This document shows positions 1-8,278 of a stretch of 64,000 nucleotides of DNA, piece by piece (positions within the stretch are counted from its first letter, which is position 1; every line of letters starts with the position of its first letter). Origin of the DNA: Bacillota bacterium (GTDB taxonomy: Bacteria; Bacillota; Clostridia; Christensenellales; Borkfalkiaceae); contig JAHZBZ010000004.1 in the NCBI GenBank assembly GCA_019423125.1, forward strand, positions 73,858 to 137,857, read 5' to 3'. The translations under genes and the position numbers were made by a program. The notes below the pieces were generated by a model. The model saw nothing but the letters and a program-made list of their open reading frames with translations. It had not been told where the DNA came from and did no database searches.

Positions 1-2
1 AA

Positions 3-1310
3 TGCGGGCTTATATGCTCGTACGTAGACGAACAGGCGGAAATTTTACGGAAATACGGCTGTAAAAATATAGGTACGGACATGATGCCCGACGATTTATT
101 GGATTATTATGCCGTAAATAAAAAGCTCTGCGTGGTTCAGTACAATCACTACGATACCGCGGACAGGCTGTACACAAACGCTTTTGCATACGATTTTTTG
201 CGTTGTGTAAAAGATAAGCCGTTTTGGGTAACGGAAACGCAAGTCGGTTGGAACGGAAGCGAATACGCCGATAACGGCTACCGTCCCGAGGGAAATTGTT
301 ATGCCAATACCTTGCTGCCGTTTGTAAAGGGTGCGGAGATGAATTTATATTGGCTCTTTCGTACTCATCCGAATGGGCACGAACTCGGACACGGCGCACT
401 GTTTTCTTCGGCCGGCAGAAGTTACAGGGTAACGGAAGAGGTGAAAAAAGCTGTCGATGATTTGAAAAAGTGTGAAAAATTCCTTACCGAAACCAAAATC
501 AAAAGCAAGATTGCGTTGCATTTTTCTTCGACTTCGGCAATCAACTTTAAAGTTGCGCCGCTTGTTAAAAATTTCGATTACCGCCAAACGATTATCGATA
601 AATATCATAAGGCGCTCCGCCATTACAACGTAGACGTCATTGACACGCCGCACGGTCTGGACGATTACGAGGTAGTAATCTCGCCCTTCCTTTCTACGGC
701 GGACGAAAACGACTTTAAAGCTCGCATTATAGATTGGGTGTATAATGGCGGAATTTGGATAGTCGGACCGATGACTGATATTATGGATGGTAACGTAAGC
801 AAGTACACGGACGCTCCGTACGGATTTTTGGAGGAGCTTGCGGGCGTATATACAAAATATCAAAAGCCGATAGATAACGACGTGTTTAAAGCAAAATGGA
901 GCGATGGCGAAACATGCTCCGTAGGCGGGTGTTTCGACGCTTACGAACGTAAAGAGGGAACAAAGAGCCTTGCGACTTATTCCGAATGCGAATTTGCGCC
1001 CCTTTCGGTCATAACAGAAAGGATGGTGGGGAAAGGTAAGGTCATTCTTACGGGAAGCGTTGTTTCGGAAAAAGATTTGTTAAAGCTTGTAAACAGGAAG
1101 CCGATCGCCGAAGCAAGCAACAATATCGTGCTTGTCGAGCGTTGCGGCGGCTCTTACGGAATTATAGCGGTAGAGATAGAAAATAAAGACGGATATATAG
1201 TTTTAGACGGAGATTATAACGACCTGATATCCGGCAAGCGGTTTTGCGGAAGGGTTGATATAACTCCATACGAAGTATTTGTATTCGTTAAAATTAAGAT
1301 GGGAGCATAA
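3..1310 (+). CDS. GH42-type beta-galactosidase, C-terminal part (5' end outside window)
   Basis: The reading frame is open from base 3, so the gene begins upstream of the window and the first internal Met codon at 81 is not its start. The protein would hydrolyse terminal beta-D-galactosides, supplying galactose to the galE/galM genes behind it. Visible is the second half of a GH42 TIM barrel with FWVTETQ near base 234, whose Glu is the family nucleophile, then a trimerisation-like domain with VVISPFLS and NGGIWIVGP, and a beta-rich tail ending at 1310. galE starts one base after the stop, so they are very probably one operon. GC is clearly lower than in the genes beyond 6 kb. The family call is good; substrate preference cannot be read. 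Confidence 0.82.
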   Translation, partial: CGLICSYVDEQAEILRKYGCKNIGTDMMPDDLLDYYAVNKKLCVVQYNHYDTADRLYTNAFAYDFLRCVKDKPFWVTETQVGWNGSEYADNGYRPEGNCYANTLLPFVKGAEMNLYWLFRTHPNGHELGHGALFSSAGRSYRVTEEVKKAVDDLKKCEKFLTETKIKSKIALHFSSTSAINFKVAPLVKNFDYRQTIIDKYHKALRHYNVDVIDTPHGLDDYEVVISPFLSTADENDFKARIIDWVYNGGIWIVGPMTDIMDGNVSKYTDAPYGFLEELAGVYTKYQKPIDNDVFKAKWSDGETCSVGGCFDAYERKEGTKSLATYSECEFAPLSVITERMVGKGKVILTGSVVSEKDLLKLVNRKPIAEASNNIVLVERCGGSYGIIAVEIENKDGYIVLDGDYNDLISGKRFCGRVDITPYEVFVFVKIKMGA

Positions 1311-1311
1311 A

Positions 1312-2325
1312 ATGAAAATATTAGTAACGGGCGGAGCGGGTTATATCGGCTCACATACCTGCGTCGAATTATTGAAAAGCGGCTACGGCGTAGTTGTCGT
1401 GGATAATCTCTCCAACTCGTGCGAAGAGAGCGTTAAAAGGGTAGAGCAAATCACGGGCAAACCCGTTGCGTTCTATAATGCGGACGTGCGGGACAAAGCC
1501 GCGCTCGACAAAATTTTTACCGAACATAAGATAGACCGGGTCATCCACTTCGCAGGCTTAAAAGCCGTGGGCGAATCTTGCGCTAAACCCGTCGAATATT
1601 ACGACAATAACCTCAACGGCACGCTCGTGCTGTTGCAGGCAATGCGCGAACACGGCTGCAAGAAAATCGTGTTCTCCTCTTCTGCAACGGTATACGGCGA
1701 CCCCGAAGTATTGCCCTTGACCGAAGAGTGTAAGACGGGCGGTACGACCAACCCCTACGGCACGAGCAAGTACTTTCAGGAGATAATGTTAAACGACGTA
1801 TACAAAGCCGATAACGAATGGACGGTGGTGCTGCTCCGATATTTCAACCCCGTGGGCGCGCACGAAAGCGGACTGATCGGCGAGGATCCGAAAGGCGTTC
1901 CCAACAATTTAACGCCCTTTATCGCAAAGGTGGCGATAGGGGAACTCAAAGAGATAGGCGTATTCGGCAACGACTATCCCACGCCCGACGGCACGGGCGT
2001 GCGCGATTATATCCACGTCGTAGACCTCGCAAAGGGACACGTTGCGGCGATAGATAAAATAGAAAAGAACGGCGTATATACCTACAACCTCGGCACGGGG
2101 GTAGGGTACAGCGTGTTGGACGTGATTCGCGCATTCGAAAAGGCGTGCGGGCATAAACTTTTGTACGTAATCAAACCCCGCCGTGCGGGCGATATTGCGG
2201 CGTGCTATGCCGACGCAAGCAAGGCAAAGAAAGAGCTGGGTTGGGAGGCAAAGCTGGGTATCGACGAAATGTGCGCCTCTCTCTGGAACTGGCAGACGAA
2301 GAACCCCAACGGATATAAAAAATGA
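1312..2325 (+). CDS. galE: UDP-glucose 4-epimerase
   Basis: This enzyme interconverts UDP-galactose and UDP-glucose with tightly bound NAD in the Leloir pathway. The 337-residue product begins with the Rossmann motif TGGAGYIGS, has the FSSSATVYG strand with the catalytic Ser, and the YxxxK pair in NPYGTSK; the length is normal for GalE. The ATG at 1312 is chosen because it directly opens the Rossmann strand (MKILVTGG) and follows GGGAG; the frame is open further upstream but that would overlap the preceding gene. The last codons overlap the next gene by ATGA at 2322-2325, so translation is probably coupled. Complete and intact, unlike its neighbour. Confidence 0.95.
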   Translation: MKILVTGGAGYIGSHTCVELLKSGYGVVVVDNLSNSCEESVKRVEQITGKPVAFYNADVRDKAALDKIFTEHKIDRVIHFAGLKAVGESCAKPVEYYDNNLNGTLVLLQAMREHGCKKIVFSSSATVYGDPEVLPLTEECKTGGTTNPYGTSKYFQEIMLNDVYKADNEWTVVLLRYFNPVGAHESGLIGEDPKGVPNNLTPFIAKVAIGELKEIGVFGNDYPTPDGTGVRDYIHVVDLAKGHVAAIDKIEKNGVYTYNLGTGVGYSVLDVIRAFEKACGHKLLYVIKPRRAGDIAACYADASKAKKELGWEAKLGIDEMCASLWNWQTKNPNGYKK

Positions 2326-2900
2326 ACGATATATTAAAGAGAGCGGAAGAGCTGACCGCCTACGCAAAAGCGCATCTGGAATTAGACGAACGGGACGGGT
2401 TTTATGTAAAGAACCGCCTGTTGGAAATATTGCAGAATTGTGAGAATGAAGAGCTTTCGGAAGAGGCAGACGAGGTATACGGCGTACTTTCGCTGTTGCC
2501 GTCCGCAATCAACAGGCGCTTTTCCGAAATCTATCAAGAGAGCGGAAGCAAAGCGGCGACGGACTGGTTCTATAATTATTGCGTACATAATGAATACGTC
2601 AAAAATATGGAGTTTTTGGGCAAGCTCTTAAACAAATCGCACGAATCCCTTTCCAAGCTATACGAAGTAACGGGCAGGGAGCTGGACGCGTTGGCGTATG
2701 CCGCGCAGGAGCATCCCGCCTGCGCAGGTTCGCGTATGACGGGCGGCGGTTTCGGCGGCTGTACCATATCGCTCGTTAAAACGGCGGAAGTGGAAGATTT
2801 TAAGAACGTCGTACTTGAAAAATACGAAAGGGCGACGGGATACAGAGCCGGGTGTTACAAAGCCGACGTTTCAGACGGCATTACGGTAGAGAAATTATGA
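2322..2900 (+). pseudogene. galT'-'galK in-frame fusion (deletion remnant of uridylyltransferase and galactokinase)
   Basis: The 192-residue frame joins two unrelated proteins. Residues 1 to about 90 match the start of class II galactose-1-phosphate uridylyltransferase: ERDGFYVKNRLLEIL, then LLPSAINRRF and KAATDWFYNYC. From about residue 95 to the end it is the C-terminus of galactokinase: FLGKLLNKSHESL, YEVTGRELDAL and the GHMP motif GSRMTGGGFGGC. The join lies near 2590-2613. GalT's catalytic histidines and GalK's galactose-binding and main ATP-binding parts are gone, so neither activity should remain. The frame is kept and both flanking ATGA overlaps are intact, as expected if one clean deletion removed the end of galT and most of galK from a galE-galT-galK-galM operon. 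An assembly join is the alternative. Confidence 0.85.
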
Positions 2901-3886
2901 TAACTAAAACATTATTTGATAACTATAACGGCAAAGCTGTTCATCTATATACGATATCCAATGACGAAATGTCCGTTGGCGTATTAGACTTCGGCGGCAT
3001 ACTAAACTTTATTAAAATCAAAACGCCCAAGGGCGAAAAGAATATCCTTGTCGGCTACGACTGCGTGCAGGGTTACCTGAGCAGTCATTCCTACTGCGGT
3101 TCAACGGTGGGCAGGGTAGCCAACCGCATCGCGGGCGCAAAGTTCACCCTTGACGGAAAAGAGTGGCATATATCCCCCAACGAAAACGGAAACTGTCTGC
3201 ACGGCGGCGAGCAAGGCTTCGATAAACGCTTTTACGAAGCGGAAACGGACGGCGATACGCTTACGCTCTCGCTTGTAAGCAAGGACGGCGATATGGGCTT
3301 CCCCGGAAATCTTCATTTCAAAGCCGAGTTTACGCTCGAAGGCAGGTCTCTAACCATTAAATATTACGGCATCAGCGATAAAACCACGTTGTTCTCGCCC
3401 ACCTGTCACGCCTATTTCAATATGAACGGCGGTGGCGAGGTGATGGGTAATCTCCTTAAAATCAACGCGTATAATTACACGCCCGTGGACGAACAGCTCA
3501 TTCCTTTGGGAAGAACAGAGAGCGTAAAGGGGACACCGCTCGACTTCACGGAGCTGAAAAGAATAGGTGAGGACTATGTAAAGTTAGGCGGTAAGACCTA
3601 CGACCACAATTTCTGCCTGAATAACAGCCGCGCCGTAACAGCGGTAGGCGAGAAGAGCGGCATAAAAATGGAAATGCAAACAGACCTTCCGGGACTGCAA
3701 CTGTATGTCGGCAAGCCTGCCGCATATAACGGCAAGGGCGGCGGTTGCGGGTTCTGCTTGGAGCCGCAATATTATCCTAATGCGGTGAACGTGGAAGGCT
3801 TTGAAACGCCGATATTGAAAGAGAACGAAGAGAAACATCATTATATAAATTTGCTTTTTGATTGTATGGAGGAAACGAACAATTAA
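2897..3886 (+). CDS. galM: Aldose 1-epimerase (mutarotase)
   Basis: GalM converts beta-D-galactose to the alpha anomer used by galactokinase. The 329-residue product has the family landmarks in order: CGSTVGRVANRIAGA, NCLHGGEQGFDKR, the catalytic His in SPTCHAYFNMNG, and the catalytic Glu in GFCLEPQYYPNA. The start at 2897 overlaps the stop of the galT'-'galK remnant (ATGA); earlier in-frame Met codons lie inside the upstream gene. It is the last intact gene of the low-GC galactose operon. With galT and galK broken it can no longer feed a complete local Leloir pathway unless copies exist elsewhere. Confidence 0.95.
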   Translation: MITKTLFDNYNGKAVHLYTISNDEMSVGVLDFGGILNFIKIKTPKGEKNILVGYDCVQGYLSSHSYCGSTVGRVANRIAGAKFTLDGKEWHISPNENGNCLHGGEQGFDKRFYEAETDGDTLTLSLVSKDGDMGFPGNLHFKAEFTLEGRSLTIKYYGISDKTTLFSPTCHAYFNMNGGGEVMGNLLKINAYNYTPVDEQLIPLGRTESVKGTPLDFTELKRIGEDYVKLGGKTYDHNFCLNNSRAVTAVGEKSGIKMEMQTDLPGLQLYVGKPAAYNGKGGGCGFCLEPQYYPNAVNVEGFETPILKENEEKHHYINLLFDCMEETNN

Positions 3887-3913
3887 ACAATATAAGTAAA
3901 GGAGACACTAAGG

Positions 3914-3964
3914 ATGACAGGCCCAAAGAAAAAAGTAAAGGCAATCACAGACGGATATTTTTAA
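3914..3964 (+). pseudogene. Truncated 5' end of an unidentified gene after galM
   Basis: An ATG at 3914 stands behind AAGGAG and TAAGG and opens a frame reading MTGPKKKVKAIT, which then runs into a stop at 3962-3964. The strong ribosome-binding context and position 27 bases after galM suggest the start of the next operon gene, for example a transporter or regulator. The continuation is replaced near 3950-3962 by the 3' end of the oppositely oriented recombinase. Too little remains to name the protein. It is a broken gene or an assembly join rather than a functional 16-residue peptide. Confidence 0.5.
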
Positions 3965-4799
3965 CAGATTTACCGCAGTAACCGCAGCACACTTTGTTTT
4001 TTAATAAGTAGACGACATTCGGTTTATGTTTACCGTGTTTATTGCTGTCTATTTTGCTTTTTACGGCATCGAAAATTTCTTGGGGAACAATACATGGGTA
4101 CATATTTGTGAAAATTTCATCGCCGTGTACTCCGTTGTATTTTTCGTTGGCAAGCAGATGATACACGGTGTTCCTTGCAAAAGGTTTTCCGCGATATAGA
4201 ATACCTTTTTCATGTAGTTCTTCAATAATCTTTTTTACGAGTTTGCCAGACGCGCATTCATTAAACATCCATCTGACAACTTTCGCTTCGTCTTCGTGTA
4301 TAACAACTTTCTTGTTTTCTACTCGGTAGCCAAATATGATAAAGCCGCCGGTGAAGGTTCCTTTTTGCCTACTTTCGTTCATTCCGCGCTTAACTTTTTG
4401 AGATAATTCCGCCGAATAATATTCCGCCATGCCTTCAAGTAAACTTTCGAGGATAATTCCTTCGGGTGTATCCGGAATGTTTTCCATGCAGGATATGAGC
4501 TTTATACCGTTGTCTTTCAACGTTTTTTTGTGCATAGCCATTTCATATTTGTTACGGCTGAATCGGTCTAATTTGTAAACCAGCACAAAATCCCAAGCCT
4601 TTTTGTCGCTGTCTTTCATCATCTGCTGAAAGGCTGCGCGGTTGTCGTTCGTGCCTGTAGTGGCTCGGTCTATGTACTGATTTACGATTAAAATATTGTT
4701 ACGCTCGGCATAGTCGTTGCAAACGCGGACTTGTCCTTCGATGGACTGTTCCGTCTGTCGATCGCTGCTGTACCTCGCGTAGAACACCGCAGTTTTCAT
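3945..4799 (-). pseudogene. Large serine recombinase, truncated at the C-terminus
   Basis: The N-terminal resolvase/invertase catalytic domain is complete: FYARYSSDRQ carries the catalytic Ser at residue 11 or 12, followed by YKLDRFSRN and a Recombinase domain (FGYRVENKKV, then FARNTVYHLLANEKYNG). The zinc beta-ribbon begins (CCGYCGKS) but stops after its first CxxC. At 284 residues it is about half the usual length for this family, so the coiled-coil DNA-binding end is lost. The Met start is supported by GGAGG on the minus strand just upstream (about 4803-4808). Base composition is the most AT-rich of the window. Such enzymes integrate phages, conjugative elements and SCCmec-like islands; this one is probably inactive. 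Confidence 0.85.
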
Positions 4800-4981
4800 T
4801 GCAAACCTCCTTTTTTGAGAGCAGTTTATAAGTCAAAGGGGCAAGGTTTCTTGCCACTTTGAAAAAATTTTCTGCTCTTTTCGTTTTTTCTTGCTTTGTC
4901 TTTCGACAGCCTCCGCCAATCAGGAAAAGGCGCAGCCGGTCAAGCTGTTTTAGAGGTTGAAAGTTTTTCGGTAAAAAAATA

Positions 4982-6319
4982 TTGCCGTATAGGTTGTTCT
5001 ACTTTGAGGTTTACGCTATATTTTTTTGGCTTGACAGCAAGACTTTTTCTGATACACAAAAGAAAAGAAAACTGTATTTTGTGGGGTTGGCATATCCTAT
5101 CCTTGCGGCATTGTTGCCGGAGGGCTGGAGCTGTGAGATCTGTATCGAGACGATCGAAGATATACCGTTTGACACAGATGCGGACGTCATCGGGATCGGC
5201 GGCATGGGGCATGCGGCAAATCGCGGAAAGGATATCGCATCGGAATTCAAAAAGCGCGGGAAGATCGTTTTTATGGGCGGGCCCATGGTCAGCCTCGTGC
5301 CCGATCTCGCGAAACAGTTTTGCGATTCCGTGATGATCGGCGATTCCGAAGAGACCATGGCGGAATTGTGCCGCGACCTCGAAAGGGGAGAATTGAAGCC
5401 GTTTTATAATAAGCCGCTCACTTCGCTGTCCTATCCGCTGCCGAGGTACGACCTCGTCATACATAAAAAGATCGGCGATTTTTTACCCGTGCAGGCGGGC
5501 AGGGGATGTCCCAACAGCTGCAAATTTTGTTCGATCTATTGTATCTATCGGGGCAAATACCTCAAACGCCCGATCGAAGAAGTGATCCGCGATATCAAAT
5601 ATGTAAAAAGCCTCGGGTTCCGTAAATTTCTGCTCATCGACGACAACATCGTCGCGGACCCGGAATACATGTTCGAACTTTGTAAGCAAATAAAGCCGTT
5701 AAAGATGAAATGGATGAGCCAGTGTGCCATTCAGATCGCGGACAACCCCGCATTGCTGAAGGCGGTGGCCGAGAGCGGATGTTATACTCTGAGCTTTGGC
5801 TTGGAGAGTATCTGCAAGGCAAATTTGGAGAGCTTTCACAAGACGTGGTGCGACCCGAGCAATTATACCGACATCATAAAAAAGGTGAACGCGGCGGGGA
5901 TCGAGGTCGCAAGCGAGATGATCGTGGGAGCGGACGGGGACACGCGCGAAAGTCTGCTTCAAACGGTGGAATTTGTAAAGAGATCGGACATCATCGCCCC
6001 TAAATTCTATTGCCTTACGCCCATTCCCGGTACCGATCTTCACGAAGAGATGAAGGAAAAGGGCAAGATCACGGACTACGACTATTTTTCCTACAAGCCT
6101 TCGATTTCCGTCCTGGACACCCCCAATTTAAAGGCAAACGAAGTCACCGAGTGCTTTTGGATGGTTTACGAAAAGCTATATACGATCCCCGCCATTTTAA
6201 AGAGGACTCTCTTTCATAAAAGATTTTTTAAACATCCGGGCAGAACACTCTTTTATCTGATGGTCAATCTGGTATACAGATCACAGATAAAGAGGAGAAT
6301 TTCACCCAATATTCTGTAG
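4982..6319 (+). CDS. B12-binding-like radical SAM protein (start uncertain)
   Basis: The protein has a cobalamin-binding-like N-terminal region (IGIGGMGHA, VFMGGPMVS) and a radical SAM core with the 4Fe-4S motif CxxxCxxC in GCPNSCKFCS, so it should reductively cleave S-adenosylmethionine. The substrate is unknown; relatives act as methylases or ring-forming enzymes. From about KLYFVGLAYP (base 5070) onward the match to the family is continuous to the C-terminal QIKRRISPNI. The first 30 or so codons are AT-rich, hydrophobic and unlike the body, no good ribosome-binding site precedes 4982, and this coincides with the composition change. The true N-terminus may therefore have been replaced. The 180 bases between the recombinase and this gene hold nothing I can assign. 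Confidence 0.75.
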   Translation: MPYRLFYFEVYAIFFWLDSKTFSDTQKKRKLYFVGLAYPILAALLPEGWSCEICIETIEDIPFDTDADVIGIGGMGHAANRGKDIASEFKKRGKIVFMGGPMVSLVPDLAKQFCDSVMIGDSEETMAELCRDLERGELKPFYNKPLTSLSYPLPRYDLVIHKKIGDFLPVQAGRGCPNSCKFCSIYCIYRGKYLKRPIEEVIRDIKYVKSLGFRKFLLIDDNIVADPEYMFELCKQIKPLKMKWMSQCAIQIADNPALLKAVAESGCYTLSFGLESICKANLESFHKTWCDPSNYTDIIKKVNAAGIEVASEMIVGADGDTRESLLQTVEFVKRSDIIAPKFYCLTPIPGTDLHEEMKEKGKITDYDYFSYKPSISVLDTPNLKANEVTECFWMVYEKLYTIPAILKRTLFHKRFFKHPGRTLFYLMVNLVYRSQIKRRISPNIL

Positions 6320-6377
6320 ATCGGCTTTGTCCGGGCATTATGCGGTGTTGCCGCGGTCGCGGAAAAGGAGATCGAAA

Positions 6378-6412
6378 GCGGAGGCGCGCGGCATTTTGCC
6401 GCGCGCCTCCGC
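6378..6412 (+). terminator. GC-rich hairpin after the radical SAM gene
   Basis: Two 15-base arms (6378-6392 and 6398-6412) pair perfectly around a 5-base loop and are followed by an AT-rich stretch. The T run is weak, so termination efficiency is uncertain. Confidence 0.6.
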
Positions 6413-6424
6413 ATATATTCTTGT

Positions 6425-7105
6425 ATGATACTGATAAAAAAATGGACGGCATTTTCCCTTGCCTTCGCGCTCCTGTGCCTCGCGGCGCTGGGTGCGGCGC
6501 TCTCTTTTTCCTCGCAGGCGGCGGTGAGCCGCGCGCTCTTTACGGTCGTGCTCGACGCGGGGCACGGCGGGGTAGACCCCGGCGTCACGGGAAAAGAGAC
6601 GGGCGTAAAGGAGAGTGACATCAACCTCGCGATCGTGCGCGAGCTGGAAAAGTGCTTTTCGGACGCGGGTTTTGCCGTGGTGCTCACGCGCACGGACGAG
6701 GGCGGGCTGTACGGCCTTGCGACGGACGGTTTCAAGCGCCGCGACATGCAGGAGCGCGCGCGCATCATCGCGCAGGCAAAGCCCGATCTCGTGCTCTCCG
6801 TGCACCAGAACAACTTTATTGCCGACCGCACCCGCCGCGGCGGGCAGTGTTTTTTCCGCCCTTCGGACGCAAACGGCCGCGCGCTCGCCGAGAGCATCCA
6901 AAGCTCGCTCAACGCGTTGGGCGGGTACGATTTTTCCGCGCTCGCGGGCGATTACTACATGCTGAACTGCTCGCCCTATCCCTCGGCGATCGTCGAATGC
7001 GGCTTTTTGTCCAACGCGGAAGACGAGGCGATGCTCTGCGACGCGGAGTCGCGCGCGCAGATCGCGCGCGCGATCTTTGCGGGGACGCTCGCTTTTTTGT
7101 GTTAA
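6425..7105 (+). CDS. cwlD: N-acetylmuramoyl-L-alanine amidase, CwlD type
   Basis: A zinc amidase that removes peptide from muramic acid; CwlD acts in the forespore to make muramic-delta-lactam in spore cortex. The 226-residue protein has an N-terminal membrane anchor or signal segment (about residues 10-30, ALLCLAALGAAL), then the Amidase_3 fold: LDAGHGGVDPG with the zinc His, a Glu in TGVKESDIN, VLSVHQNNF with the second zinc His, and the catalytic Glu in AIVECGFLSN. The ATG at 6425 lies just after a terminator-like hairpin. With spoVAD and spoVAE in the same window it supports a spore-forming organism. A vegetative AmiC-like role cannot be excluded. Confidence 0.85.
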   Translation: MILIKKWTAFSLAFALLCLAALGAALSFSSQAAVSRALFTVVLDAGHGGVDPGVTGKETGVKESDINLAIVRELEKCFSDAGFAVVLTRTDEGGLYGLATDGFKRRDMQERARIIAQAKPDLVLSVHQNNFIADRTRRGGQCFFRPSDANGRALAESIQSSLNALGGYDFSALAGDYYMLNCSPYPSAIVECGFLSNAEDEAMLCDAESRAQIARAIFAGTLAFLC

Positions 7106-7140
7106 AAGTGCGCCGCGCGCGAAAAAATCCTTGCGGTTTA

Positions 7141-7169
7141 TTGAAATTTTCCCGTTTGTGTGCTATAAT
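7141..7169 (+). promoter_or_regulatory. Promoter of the mrnC-rlmB-sigH genes
   Basis: TTGAAA at 7141-7146, a 17-base spacer and TATAAT at 7164-7169, with TG one base before the -10. The -10 ends six bases before the ATG at 7176, which leaves almost no 5' leader. Confidence 0.85.
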
Positions 7170-7175
7170 GAACGC

Positions 7176-7571
7176 ATGGTCAGATTCAACGAGACGATGC
7201 CGCGCGCGCGGGCGCGCGGAATGAACGCCGTGGTGCTCGCCTTTGTGGGTGACGCGGCCTATTCTCTGTATGTGCGTGAAAAGCTCGTCTTTTCCGCCGA
7301 CTACAAGACGGGGATGCTGCAAAAGCTCTCCGCCGCGCAGGTCTCGGCGAAGGGGCAGGCGGCGCTGTGGGAGCGCATCGAGCCGCGCCTCACCGAGGAG
7401 GAGCGCGAGATCTTCCTGCGCGGCAGGAATGCGAAAAAGCCGACCAAGAGCAAAAACGCCACCGTCGCGGAGTACAATCTCTCGACGGGTTTCGAGGCGG
7501 TCATCGGCTTTTTGTATCTCGTGGGCGATTATGCGCGCATGGACGAATTACTCAGCGGAGAGAACACATGA
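7176..7571 (+). CDS. mrnC: Mini-ribonuclease III
   Basis: Mini-III is a small RNase III-like dimer without a dsRNA-binding domain that trims the ends of 23S rRNA precursor. The 131-residue protein has VVLAFVGDAAYSLYVREKL, the family helix with the catalytic Asp, and ends with the helices RNAKKPTKSKNATVAEYN and TGFEAVIGFLYL, whose Glu is the second metal ligand. The start is open: ATG 7176 would be nearly leaderless, while 7197 and 7221 are in frame and 7221 (MNAVVLAF) is nearest to typical family starts. It overlaps rlmB by four bases, and this order is conserved in Bacillota. Confidence 0.9.
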   Translation: MVRFNETMPRARARGMNAVVLAFVGDAAYSLYVREKLVFSADYKTGMLQKLSAAQVSAKGQAALWERIEPRLTEEEREIFLRGRNAKKPTKSKNATVAEYNLSTGFEAVIGFLYLVGDYARMDELLSGENT

Positions 7572-8278
7572 AGATAGAAGGAAGGAATGCCGTCCTTGAA
7601 CTCCTCAAGACGGACAAGACGGTGGACAAACTGCTCATGCAAAAGGGCGCCGAGGGCAGCGCGGGCAGGATCTTCGCGATGGCGCGCGAAAAGGGCATCC
7701 GCGTGCAGTTTGCGGACGCAAAGGCGCTGGACCGCGAGAGCGAGACGGGGCGTCACCAGGGCGTGATCGCGTATGTCTCGGACTATGTCTACGCCGATCT
7801 TGACGTTCTGCTCGAAAAGAAGGAAAAGCCCCGCTTCGTCATCGTCTGCGACGGGGTGGAAGACGTGCACAACCTCGGCAGCATCCTGCGCGTCGCGGAG
7901 TGCGCGGGCGCGGACGGCGTGATCATCCCGAAGAACAAGAGCGCGCAGGTGACGGGCGCGGTCGTGCGCATCAGCGAGGGGGCGGCGAATCATCTTCCCG
8001 TCGCGCGCGTGGCGGGCGTCAATTACGCGGTGGACAAGCTCAAAGAGAGCGGCTATTGGGTGTACGGGCTGGAGGCGGACGGCGAAGACCTCTATGCCTG
8101 TGACCTGACGGGCGACATTGCGCTCGTCGTGGGCGGGGAGGACAGCGGCATCGCCGCGCTTACCCGAAAAAAATGCGACAAGATCCTCTCTCTTCCCCTG
8201 CGCGGACAGGTCAATTCGCTCAACGCCTCCGTCGCGCTGGGCATCGCCGCCTATGAGGCGGTGCGTCAGCGCCGATGA
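7568..8278 (+). CDS. rlmB: 23S rRNA (guanosine-2'-O)-methyltransferase, RlmB/TrmH family
   Basis: A SPOUT-fold enzyme that methylates a ribose 2'-OH in 23S rRNA (G2251 in E. coli). The 236-residue product shows the short substrate-binding N-domain (EGRNAVLELL) and the three knot motifs: VHNLGSILR, VVGGEDSGI and LPLRGQVNSLNASVA. ATG 7568 overlaps the mrnC stop (ATGA), which fixes the start and suggests coupled translation. The stop overlaps sigH in the same way at 8275-8278. Confidence 0.93.
   Translation: MKIEGRNAVLELLKTDKTVDKLLMQKGAEGSAGRIFAMAREKGIRVQFADAKALDRESETGRHQGVIAYVSDYVYADLDVLLEKKEKPRFVIVCDGVEDVHNLGSILRVAECAGADGVIIPKNKSAQVTGAVVRISEGAANHLPVARVAGVNYAVDKLKESGYWVYGLEADGEDLYACDLTGDIALVVGGEDSGIAALTRKKCDKILSLPLRGQVNSLNASVALGIAAYEAVRQRR

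Noticed and set aside
4896..5333. 145-codon plus-strand frame before the radical SAM gene
   Set aside because: It is another frame of the radical SAM coding region and has no family match.
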